Source of the DNA: an uncultured Flavobacteriales bacterium
Lineage (GTDB): Bacteria; Bacteroidota; Bacteroidia; Palsa-965
Length of the DNA stretch: 5,619 nucleotides
Direction: 5' to 3'
NCBI GenBank assembly: GCA_946478675.1
Contig: CAMLEF010000305.1
Coordinates: 1-5,619, forward strand
Position 1 is the first letter of the stretch. Each line of letters opens with the position of its first letter. Below, piece by piece: positions 1-5,374 of the stretch. The position numbers and the translations under genes are program-made. The notes below the pieces were generated by a model. The model was given only the letters and a program-made list of their open reading frames with translations, was not told the DNA's origin and searched no databases.

Positions 1-24
1 CAAAGAGAACCCGCACAACAAATA

Positions 25-42
25 ATTCCTGCGCACAGGAAT
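25..42. terminator. Small hairpin downstream of the Usp terminator
   Basis: A perfect 7-bp stem (ATTCCTG / CAGGAAT) encloses a CGCA loop. Read on the minus strand it is followed by a weak T-rich stretch (TATTTGTTG). It lies beyond the stronger palindrome at 56-91, so it could be a back-up terminator for the minus-strand Usp gene, or belong to a gene left of the window. The T-tract is interrupted, so the terminator reading is weak. Nothing else is recognisable in positions 1-55. Confidence 0.35.
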
Positions 43-50
43 CAGCAAAG

Positions 51-91
51 CAAAAGGGTCGACCTTCCGATAGCTATCGGAAGATCGACCC
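51..91 (-). terminator. Intrinsic terminator of the 135-1034 Usp gene
   Basis: Positions 56-73 and 74-91 form a 36-bp palindrome with 17 of 18 positions complementary, centred on TAGCTA. The one imperfect position (63/84) is a C-A mismatch in plus-strand RNA but a G-U wobble in minus-strand RNA. On the minus strand the stem is followed by TTTTGCTTTG. Orientation, wobble and location 44 bp past the stop codon all fit termination of the minus-strand Usp gene. A weaker 5-bp hairpin (106-120, ACCCT/AGGGT) lies between the stop codon and this stem. Confidence 0.7.
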
Positions 92-134
92 CTTCTTGCA
101 TTGTTACCCTCTTGCAGGGTTATCTTTTTACTTC

Positions 135-1034
135 TCAATAGAAGTGATATGCTCCGCCGAGGTTGATGCCTTCAAACTCGTGGTAATGCGGTTTGATGCT
201 GAGCACCGGGATGCGGGAGTGGTTGACGATCTGTCCGGCGAAAAGGCCCATGAAGATGCCGCCCACTTTCGATTCCTGGTCGGTCATAATGATGATCAGG
301 TCGGCATCGACGGACTTGCCGTACTTCAGCGCCTCGATAGCGATGCTGTCACCGGCGATCGTGTGACGCGTAAACGTCAGCCCGGCCTTCTCAATCACCG
401 CCTGCACCTGGTCGAGCACGATCTGCAGTTTGTCGAATTCATGCTCGTAACCTTCTTTTTCGAGCAGGCCGAGGATGTGGATCTTCGCGTTATACAGGCT
501 ACCGAGCTTCACAGCCGTTTCCACTTTCTCGCGGGAATGCGCAGAGCGGTCGATCGGCAGGACGATGTTCGTGAAGCCGAGTTTTTTCGCATGCGTCTGA
601 ACGGTGAGCACCGGGCAGGGCGCAAGCGTCGCGACTTTATAGGCGTTGCTGCCGACAAAAATTTCCTGGAAGCCTTTAGAACCGTGTGTGCCCATGATGA
701 TCAGGTCGGCTTTTTCTTCGCGCGCATACTGAACCACTTCCGTCGCCACGTTGCCGCGCGCGCTAAAAGTGGAAGGCGTAATGCTGTAATTATCATGCAC
801 CATGTCGGACAGCTCCTTCAGCTTTTTCTCCACGATCTTTTCGATGTCCTTATGGTTCTGGATCGTCATGATCGGCTCCGGGATCTCGAAGTGATATTCG
901 CTCAGCGGGAGCACGTGGATCAGCAGCAGGTCCGATTTCGTGAGGCGGGCCATGAATGCGGCATGTTCGAGGGCGAGAAGACCGGTTTCAGAGAAATCGA
1001 CCGGGACGATGATTTTTTTAGGCTGGAAGTTCAT
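135..1034 (-). CDS. Universal stress protein, tandem UspA domains
   Basis: This 299-residue protein has two UspA-like alpha/beta domains, about residues 5-147 and 155-282, with the usual tandem-Usp length. Domain 1 starts with IIVPVDFS and carries the full nucleotide-binding signature G-x2-G-x9-G-S (GTHG at 115-118, GSNA at 128-131), so ATP binding is predicted. Domain 2 starts with NIVLPID but reads MTDQE where the glycine motif should be, so it has probably lost nucleotide binding. No signal peptide or membrane segment is seen, so it should be cytosolic. Family members are induced in starvation, low oxygen or other stress; the specific trigger cannot be read here. The ATG at 1034 fits because a TACTTTTG -7 box (1060-1067) lies a short leader upstream. 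It has its own promoter and terminator, so it is monocistronic despite the related gene beside it. The two Usps are divergent paralogues. Confidence 0.95.
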   Translation of the reverse strand: MNFQPKKIIVPVDFSETGLLALEHAAFMARLTKSDLLLIHVLPLSEYHFEIPEPIMTIQNHKDIEKIVEKKLKELSDMVHDNYSITPSTFSARGNVATEVVQYAREEKADLIIMGTHGSKGFQEIFVGSNAYKVATLAPCPVLTVQTHAKKLGFTNIVLPIDRSAHSREKVETAVKLGSLYNAKIHILGLLEKEGYEHEFDKLQIVLDQVQAVIEKAGLTFTRHTIAGDSIAIEALKYGKSVDADLIIIMTDQESKVGGIFMGLFAGQIVNHSRIPVLSIKPHYHEFEGINLGGAYHFY

Positions 1035-1059
1035 TTCGCGGGTTGGTTTAGTGTTTTGT

Positions 1060-1067
1060 CAAAAGTA
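1060..1067 (-). promoter_or_regulatory. Bacteroidota-type -7 box for the first Usp gene
   Basis: The minus strand reads TACTTTTG, a perfect match to the Bacteroidota -7 consensus TAnnTTTG, ending 25 bp before the ATG at 1034. No good TTG-type -33 element is visible at the expected distance; the nearest is TTC around 1085-1087. The identical octamer precedes the second Usp gene. The rest of the 214-bp gap (1035-1248) holds the upstream Usp terminator and about 130 bp with no recognisable element. Confidence 0.6.
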
Positions 1068-1195
1068 TCCGGGCGGGACGCTTTGAATGCTGATGCGGAT
1101 ATACGAAGGTGCCTGATTTTAGTCATAAATAAAAAAGCATTCGTCAATGATCCGCGATAAACATTTCGTACGGTCGGCTTATTATTCCGGAAAAT

Positions 1196-1226
1196 AAAAA
1201 AAGCGCCCGGATGAAAGGGGCGCTTT
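1196..1226 (-). terminator. Intrinsic terminator of the 1249-2130 Usp gene
   Basis: A perfect 9-bp stem (1200-1208 AAAGCGCCC with 1218-1226 GGGCGCTTT) has a 9-nt loop. On the minus strand it is followed by an uninterrupted run of T (complement of the seven A at 1196-1202). It begins 22 bp after the stop codon. This is a textbook Rho-independent terminator and separates the two Usp transcription units. Confidence 0.9.
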
Positions 1227-1248
1227 GTAAAAGAACGGAAGCTGCTGC

Positions 1249-2130
1249 TTAGTACGGCAGGAATTCCGCGAGGTCTTTTTTCGGGGAAGGAACGAGCGAA
1301 AGGACCGGCACGTCGGACTTGTTGATGATCTCCTGTGCGGCAGAGCCGATGAACAGCTCAGTGATATCGGTTTCCTGCTGCGTCATGATCAGGAGCAGGT
1401 CGCCTTCCACTTTGTTGGTATAATCGATGATGATCTGGCCGAGGGATTCTTCGCCCTTGATGCCTTTGATGATCTCAGCGGTGCTGTGAACGCCGGCTTT
1501 TTCAATGAAGCTTTTCACCTGCGAGAGCTGGCGGGTGAGGCGGTTCACGATGAATTCGTCCGTGGTGAAAAGAACCGATACGATGCGGATGTCGGCGCCG
1601 TACATTTTCGCGAACTCGATCGCTTTGGAAACTTTTTCGCGGGTCTCTTTCGTGAGGTCGAGCGGGAGCACGATGTTCTTGCAGCCGTCGCGGTGGTGTT
1701 TGCCTTTGATGGTGATAACCGGCACTTTCGATTCGCGGACCACGCGCAGGGCGTTGGAACCAATGAAACGACGACGGATGTTCCCGCCGCTGCCGCCGTT
1801 GGTACCCATTACGATGAAACGTGCGTTGAGCATTTCTGCTACTTCCGCAACCTTCTCGTAAACAGAACCGTGCGCGATCACCTGGTCAACCTTTACTCCC
1901 TCGTTTTTTTCCGTAGCAGCGATCAGTTCGTCCATTTTAGCGGTGATCTCTTTCTTCGTCTCCTCGTCCTGGAGCGGGTTGCGGCCAAAAAGACCGCCGC
2001 CTTCTGCGACGTAAAGGAGCGTCAGTTCGGCATTGATCATCTTGGCAAGACGGGACGCCTGGTGAAGGGCGATCATCGACTGTTCGCCGAAATCGACGGG
2101 GACAACAATACGGTTGGGAGTGGTACTCAT
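1249..2130 (-). CDS. Universal stress protein, tandem UspA domains
   Basis: From the ATG at 2130 this is a 293-residue, probably cytosolic tandem Usp. Domain 1 (about 6-143) begins RIVVPVDFG; domain 2 (about 151-281) begins NIVLPLDL and ends VPVLSLVP. The domain 1 nucleotide loop is unusual: between GTNG (109-112) and GSN (124-126) there are 11 residues, including GGSGG and RRR, instead of the usual 9, so ATP binding is uncertain. Domain 2 has MTQQE in place of the glycine motif but keeps IGS (261-263). The open frame extends to a TTG at 2169 (306 residues), but that codon lies inside the TACTTTTG promoter box (2167-2174), so translation there is implausible. The ATG at 2130 also puts VVPVDF at the N-terminal position normal for the family. 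A strong terminator follows. It is divergent from the phosphorylase gene. Confidence 0.95.
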   Translation of the reverse strand: MSTTPNRIVVPVDFGEQSMIALHQASRLAKMINAELTLLYVAEGGGLFGRNPLQDEETKKEITAKMDELIAATEKNEGVKVDQVIAHGSVYEKVAEVAEMLNARFIVMGTNGGSGGNIRRRFIGSNALRVVRESKVPVITIKGKHHRDGCKNIVLPLDLTKETREKVSKAIEFAKMYGADIRIVSVLFTTDEFIVNRLTRQLSQVKSFIEKAGVHSTAEIIKGIKGEESLGQIIIDYTNKVEGDLLLIMTQQETDITELFIGSAAQEIINKSDVPVLSLVPSPKKDLAEFLPY

Positions 2131-2166
2131 AGGCAGTTTGGTCAGGTAGGGTGAATTTAAGCAGTG

Positions 2167-2198
2167 CAAAAGTAATACGAAAAGGGGGACGGTGCAAG
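2167..2198 (-). promoter_or_regulatory. Bacteroidota-type promoter for the second Usp gene
   Basis: On the minus strand CTTG (2198-2195) is followed after 20 bp by TACTTTTG (2174-2167). This fits the TTTG / TAnnTTTG architecture of the Bacteroidota primary sigma factor, with one mismatch in the -33 element. Transcription would begin near 2160, leaving a leader of about 30 nt before the ATG at 2130. This position argues against the upstream TTG start at 2169. Confidence 0.65.
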
Positions 2199-2265
2199 TA
2201 CCGCTTTCCGGCCGACAAGTTCCTGTTGTTGCGGTGATATCAGATCAGCGGTTTCCTCCGAACGG

Positions 2266-2325
2266 AAGTAAACCTTGAAGGTTTGCACACTGCCTCGCGC
2301 GCAGGAAAACCTTCAAGGTTTACTT
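2266..2325. repeat. 19-bp perfect inverted repeat, arms internally dyad
   Basis: Arms 2266-2284 and 2307-2325 are perfectly complementary over 19 bp, with a 22-nt spacer. Each arm is itself an odd dyad (AACCTT-G-AAGGTT on the left, AACCTT-C-AAGGTT on the right), so either one large stem or two small hairpins can form. It lies in the 272-bp gap between divergent genes, so it is not at the 3' end of either. Read on the plus strand the big stem runs into TTTT, so it could stop upstream transcripts entering the phosphorylase gene. I recall similar CCTTGAAGG palindromes in Bacteroidota intergenic DNA but cannot verify that here. Confidence 0.85.
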
Positions 2326-2389
2326 TTAAAATCTGCAATTTTCATCAAGCCGTTAGCAAATTAGCTCCTGTAGCTTTCGGAAAGCAAAT

Positions 2390-2397
2390 TACCTTTA
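2390..2397 (+). promoter_or_regulatory. Putative -7 box directly before the phosphorylase ATG
   Basis: TACCTTTA matches seven of eight positions of TAnnTTTG and ends 5 bp before the ATG at 2403. No clear -33 TTG is found; CTGT at 2368-2371 is the nearest candidate. If used, transcription would start at or within a few bases of the ATG, giving a leaderless or near-leaderless mRNA. Confidence 0.4.
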
Positions 2398-2402
2398 CCG
2401 CC

Positions 2403-3278
2403 ATGAGCCATCCCATCGCCGAATCCGAGCTGATCCTGAACCCCGACGGCAGCGTTTACCATCTCCATCTCCGCCCCGAACAACTCGCCGGAAACATCAT
2501 CGTCGTCGGCGACCAGGGCCGTGTCGAAAACGTTTCTGCGCATTTCGATAAAGTCGAGCACCGCGCCAGCAACCGCGAGTTCGTCACCCATACCGGAACC
2601 TTCAAAGGCCAACGCTTCACCGTCTTGTCCACCGGCATCGGCACCGACAACATCGACATCGTGCTGAATGAGCTCGACGCGCTCGTCAACATCGACCTCG
2701 GCTCGCGCACCATCAAAGAGCGCAAAACCAGCCTGCGCATCGTTCGCATCGGAACTTCCGGCGCGCTGCAGGGCGACATCCCGGTCGACAGCTTCGTGGC
2801 ATCTTCGCACGGCATGGGCCTCGACGGGCTGCTGAATTATTACGCCGGCCTCGACCTGTGCGACGAAGCGCCGATCGCCAACGCATTCATGCAGCATGCC
2901 GGATGGATGAAAGGCATGCCGTACCCGTACGTCGTCAAAGGCTCGGAGACGCTGCTGCAGGCCATCGCGCACGATCAAATCCAGGGCATCACCGCCACCG
3001 CGCCCGGCTTCTACGGTCCGCAGGGACGACAGCTGCGCCTCGCTCCCGCCCTGCCCGATCTCAATGAAAAGCTCGGCAGCTTCAGCCACGACGGCCACCG
3101 CGTCACGAATTTCGAAATGGAAACTTCCGCGCTCTACGGTCTCGGGAAACTGCTCGGCCACGATTGCGCCACCATCTGCGCCATCATCGCCAACCGCGTT
3201 GCCCGCAAATACAGCCAGAATTACAAAGCCACCGTCGACGATCTCATCCGCCTCGTCCTTGAACGGATGGCTGTGTAA
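2403..3278 (+). CDS. udp: Uridine phosphorylase-type nucleoside phosphorylase
   Basis: A 291-residue cytosolic enzyme of the NP-I nucleoside phosphorylase family (PNP_UDP_1), predicted to split uridine or a related nucleoside with phosphate into base and ribose-1-phosphate for salvage. Residues matching the E. coli Udp active site are visible. For phosphate these are G36 and R40 (in VVGDQGR; the usual Pro of GDPxR is absent), R58 (in NREF), and R115 and T118 (RIGTSG). For uracil, FYGPQGR at 203-209 supplies the F, Q207 and R209 pattern. For ribose, FEME at 237-240. IIANR (261-265) matches the conserved VIVNR. The Q/R pair favours uridine over purine nucleosides. A segment at about 97-110 has no counterpart in E. 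coli Udp as I recall it. The ATG at 2403 gives a normal family length; the frame stays open upstream to 2283, but that extension crosses the inverted repeat and the promoter. Pyrimidine preference is inferred. Confidence 0.87.
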   Translation: MSHPIAESELILNPDGSVYHLHLRPEQLAGNIIVVGDQGRVENVSAHFDKVEHRASNREFVTHTGTFKGQRFTVLSTGIGTDNIDIVLNELDALVNIDLGSRTIKERKTSLRIVRIGTSGALQGDIPVDSFVASSHGMGLDGLLNYYAGLDLCDEAPIANAFMQHAGWMKGMPYPYVVKGSETLLQAIAHDQIQGITATAPGFYGPQGRQLRLAPALPDLNEKLGSFSHDGHRVTNFEMETSALYGLGKLLGHDCATICAIIANRVARKYSQNYKATVDDLIRLVLERMAV

Positions 3279-3317
3279 AACTCAGGCCCGGCCATAACAA
3301 AAACGCGGTTTTCAGCG

Positions 3318-3325
3318 TATATTTG
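3318..3325 (+). promoter_or_regulatory. Bacteroidota-type -7 box for the SirB1-like gene
   Basis: TATATTTG is a perfect match to TAnnTTTG and ends 28 bp before the ATG at 3354. No convincing -33 element is seen. No T-tracted hairpin separates this gene from the phosphorylase 75 bp upstream, so read-through is also possible. A purine-rich AAAGGGAA at 3328-3335 is too far from the ATG to be a normal ribosome binding site. Confidence 0.55.
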
Positions 3326-3353
3326 TTAAAGGGAATTACCGCTCCATTCACCT

Positions 3354-4226
3354 ATGGACAAGACGCAGGTACATGCATTGATCAGCCTTCTGGACGACCC
3401 GGACGAACAGGTCTACAGCCAGATCCGGGAAAAGCTGCTCTCCATGGGAGCGGACGTGATTCCTGTGCTGGAAACGGCCTGGGAAAATTCGTTTGACTCC
3501 GTCCTCCAGCAGCGCATCGAAGGCATCATTCACCGCATCCAGTTCGAGAACATGCGGCGCAGCCTGCGCGAATGGTCGCTGCCCGAGCACCAGGATCTCC
3601 TCGCCGGCGCATTGCTCGTCGCGAAATACCAGTATCCCGATCTCGACGAATCGCATATCCGCCGTCACATCGAGCAGATCAAGCAGGACATCTGGCTGGA
3701 GCTGAACAACAACCTCACGCCGCTCGAGAAAGTCCGCGTCATCAATCACATCCTCTTCGACGTGCACGGCTTTTCCGCCAACACGACGAACTACCACGCG
3801 CCGCAGAATTCCTACATCAACAACGTGCTCGAATCGAAAAAAGGAAATCCCGTTTCGCTTTCGATCATCTACGCAGTCATCGCGCAGGACCTTCGCATCC
3901 CGATCTACGGCGTCAACCTTCCCGAACATTTCATTCTCGCATACGTTGACAACAGCGGCAGTTTCTCGCTGAACTCCGACAATACCGACCGCGTGCTGTT
4001 TTACATCAACCCGTTCTCACGCGGCGCGCCGGTCAACAAAAAAGAAATCGACGCGTTCCTCCGCCAGCAGCGTTTAGAACCGAAACCAGAATTCTACACG
4101 CCCTGCTCGAACCTGATGATCATCCGCAGGCTGCTCAATAACCTCGTGCATTCGTACGAGAAACTGGGCTACCCCAGCAAAGTCGATGAGCTGCGGCAAC
4201 TCTGGTCGGCGCTGGATGATTTTTAG
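3354..4226 (+). CDS. SirB1-type transglutaminase-like protein
   Basis: A 290-residue, probably cytosolic protein of the SirB1/YchA family (transglutaminase-like core 2). Residues about 5-65 are helical and HEAT-like (LISLLDDPDEQV, then a GADVIPVLE segment). The central domain carries the family hallmarks: NSYINNVLE (152-160), the KGNPVSLSIIYAVIA block (163-177), then GVNLPEHFIL (186-195) with the conserved His at 192. The C-terminal block MIIRRLLNNLVHSYEKLGY (255-273) matches the helical, TPR-like tail of the family. The only cysteine is C251, outside the core, so the classical Cys-His-Asp transglutaminase triad is missing and enzymatic activity is unlikely by that mechanism. The family role is poorly defined; a protein-interaction scaffold is plausible but inferred. 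It has its own -7 box 75 bp after the phosphorylase and a strong terminator, so it can be a single-gene unit. Confidence 0.87.
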   Translation: MDKTQVHALISLLDDPDEQVYSQIREKLLSMGADVIPVLETAWENSFDSVLQQRIEGIIHRIQFENMRRSLREWSLPEHQDLLAGALLVAKYQYPDLDESHIRRHIEQIKQDIWLELNNNLTPLEKVRVINHILFDVHGFSANTTNYHAPQNSYINNVLESKKGNPVSLSIIYAVIAQDLRIPIYGVNLPEHFILAYVDNSGSFSLNSDNTDRVLFYINPFSRGAPVNKKEIDAFLRQQRLEPKPEFYTPCSNLMIIRRLLNNLVHSYEKLGYPSKVDELRQLWSALDDF

Positions 4227-4257
4227 ACGGTGATTTTTTGAATGATAATAATTTTCA

Positions 4258-4284
4258 GAAGGAGCGGTGACAGCCGCTCTTTTT
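4258..4284 (+). terminator. Intrinsic terminator after the SirB1-like gene
   Basis: A perfect 6-bp GC-rich stem (GAGCGG 4262-4267, CCGCTC 4274-4279) with a 6-nt TGACAG loop is followed by five T. Upstream GAAG can pair with the T run through G-U and A-U pairs, extending the stem. It starts about 30 bp after the stop codon, on the plus strand. This is a clear Rho-independent terminator. Confidence 0.9.
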
Positions 4285-4506
4285 ATTTCCACCTGTCCCG
4301 CTTTCGCTATTGCACGGCAAAGCGCTCAATCGGGGCTAGTGAAGTTCCGTCCGGCGCAGCAAATTTTCTTCGCTGGAATAAATTTGAGAGCGGATGATTT
4401 TTCTCCTGAAGCGGTCATATGCATCAGCAGAAAATCACAATCCCGGATGGAAACACGAACATGCATGCAGAAGATTGAACAGGTCGTTTTCGATCAACCG
4501 AACTCA
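4285..4506. other. Non-coding stretch without recognisable elements
   Basis: After the terminator there is no convincing gene. Open frames here (for example 4267-4509) start inside the terminator hairpin and have no recognisable motif. I see no RNA gene or tandem repeat in these 222 bp. It may be decayed sequence or simply spacer leading up to the inverted-repeat element. Confidence 0.5.
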
Positions 4507-4659
4507 TAGTCCCGGAGGGACGACACCTTTAGCAAATCATAAACACAAACGGAACGAGCCCCGGAGGGGCGGCACTGGTCATGAGCACGAGTGCCGCTCC
4601 TCCGGAGCTCGACATTCCTCGTTGGTTGTTTTGCTAAAGGTGTCGTCCCTCCGGGACTA
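4507..4659. repeat. Nested inverted-repeat element, REP/BIME- or MITE-like
   Basis: A 153-bp element has outer arms 4507-4536 and 4630-4659 that are exact reverse complements over 30 bp. They start with TAGTCCCGGAGGGAC and end with its complement. Inside, 4556-4576 and 4590-4610 form a second stem with 19 of 21 positions complementary and a 13-nt loop. Each of the four arms contains its own mini-hairpin with a 5-bp stem and a 3-nt loop (GTCCC-GGA-GGGAC, GCCCC-GGA-GGGGC and their inverse forms). There is no T-tract and no transposase frame. TA dinucleotides bound the GTCCC...GGGAC arms, which could be a TA target duplication or just part of the palindrome. Paired REP-like units or a small non-autonomous transposable element are the two readings. 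Confidence 0.85.
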
Positions 4660-4683
4660 ACAATTGTGCTGCAAAATTTGATT

Positions 4684-4701
4684 CCGCTCCTTCGGGAGCT
4701 A
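4684..4701. repeat. Fifth REP-like core with a TTCG tetraloop
   Basis: GCTCC (4686-4690) and GGAGC (4695-4699) enclose TTCG with a C-G closing pair, which in RNA would be the very stable cUUCGg tetraloop. The unit closely resembles the core at 4594-4610 of the nested element 25 bp upstream (CCGCTCCTCCGGAGCT against CCGCTCCTTCGGGAGCT). It looks like a solo or half copy of the same repeat family. Between here and the ATG at 4881 there is about 180 bp with no convincing promoter; TTGAA at 4832 and TATAAC at 4851 are only 13 bp apart. Confidence 0.65.
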
Positions 4702-4880
4702 ATTTCTCATTTGCATACATCTCCGTGTCTTCGTCGTTTACCAACCGTCGAACCTTTCCTCCGCCAATTCCTTACACTCGTCGACACGAAAACACCGCCC
4801 GGCCAAAAGTTGGATGTTGTCGCAGCACCGATTGAATTATTCGCGAACTTTATAACTGGACCCTACCCCATACCTGATCC

Positions 4881-5372
4881 ATGAGCGTACTTTCATTCGG
4901 CGTCCGGTTGCTGAAAACCGGTTTTGTGAAGTTGATGCAGAAGACGACCAATCTTCGCCCTTATCGTGAATACCTCGCCGAGCTGGCTACTTTCCCGGTG
5001 GGAACCGTGGGCCGCGAAGTCGCCGGTTTCATGCGCCGCCACAACTTCGAATTCATCCCGCGTTTTTCCGATCACGATCTGAAGCACGTGCTGCTCGGTT
5101 ACGGCGTCAGCGTGCAGGACGAATTCCGCATGCAGGCATTCATGCTCGGCAACGGCAACTACAGCCCCGCCTGCGTCCTCTTCCTGCTGCCCGCGCTGCT
5201 CATGCCCTCGCTCTGGAAAACCCTGCTGCACGATTTCCGTGAAGGCCGCAAAAGCCTCTGCATCGTCAACTTCCACATCGAAGACGTCGCGCACATGCCG
5301 CTCGGCAAAATGCAGCACTTCATCTACTCCAACCAGCCGATCAATCCCGGCAAGCTGCGCCTGCGCAAGTAA
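4881..5372 (+). CDS. Coq4-family protein
   Basis: A 163-residue protein resembling the Coq4 family of ubiquinone-biosynthesis proteins. The family metal-binding signature HD-x2-H-x11-E is present exactly: H65, D66, H69 and E81, within SDHDLKHVLLGYGVSVQDE. Upstream, FPVGTVGREVAGFMRRHNF (38-56) resembles the Coq4 segment before that motif, and EFRMQAFMLGNG follows it. In eukaryotes and some bacteria Coq4 acts on the ring carbon of ubiquinone intermediates and holds the Coq complex together at the membrane. No other coq or men gene lies here, and Bacteroidota normally make menaquinone, so the substrate is unknown. Residues 97-110 (ACVLFLLPALLMPS) are hydrophobic and may touch the membrane. It stands alone after 654 bp of non-coding DNA. 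The ATG at 4881 gives the motif a normal position. No T-tracted terminator follows. Confidence 0.8.
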   Translation: MSVLSFGVRLLKTGFVKLMQKTTNLRPYREYLAELATFPVGTVGREVAGFMRRHNFEFIPRFSDHDLKHVLLGYGVSVQDEFRMQAFMLGNGNYSPACVLFLLPALLMPSLWKTLLHDFREGRKSLCIVNFHIEDVAHMPLGKMQHFIYSNQPINPGKLRLRK

Positions 5373-5374
5373 CG

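Noticed and set aside
96..1160. 354-codon plus-strand open frame, longer than the Usp gene it opposes
   Set aside because: It is antisense to a clear Usp gene with motifs, promoter and terminator. Its translation is rich in Arg, His and Asp with no recognisable domain, and it begins just after the terminator palindrome.
1486..2154. 222-codon plus-strand open frame opposite the second Usp
   Set aside because: Antisense shadow with low-complexity, Arg/His/Phe-rich translation and no start signal.
2131..2169. TTG start giving a 306-residue Usp
   Set aside because: The TTG lies inside the TACTTTTG -7 box, so it would not be transcribed from that promoter. The ATG at 2130 gives the normal N-terminus.
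2361..3161. 266-codon minus-strand open frame over the phosphorylase gene
   Set aside because: The opposite strand encodes a full set of Udp active-site residues. This frame has no motif and is a composition shadow of GC-rich codons.
3299..3313. AAAAC/GTTTT hairpin after the phosphorylase as a terminator
   Set aside because: Only 5 bp, mostly A-T, with a 3-nt loop and no T-tract after it. It is too weak to call.
3348..3929. 193-codon minus-strand open frame opposite the SirB1-like gene
   Set aside because: Shadow of a gene with clear family motifs. Its translation is Val/Asp/Arg-rich without a domain.
4394..4660. 88-codon plus-strand frame across the nested inverted repeat, and 4591-4884
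   Set aside because: They run through the repeat arms, have no recognisable motif or promoter, and exist because the GC-rich repeats lack stop codons.
4832..4856. Sigma70-like pair TTGAAT and TATAAC before the Coq4-like gene
   Set aside because: The spacer is only 13 bp and the Bacteroidota consensus is not matched, so no promoter is called.
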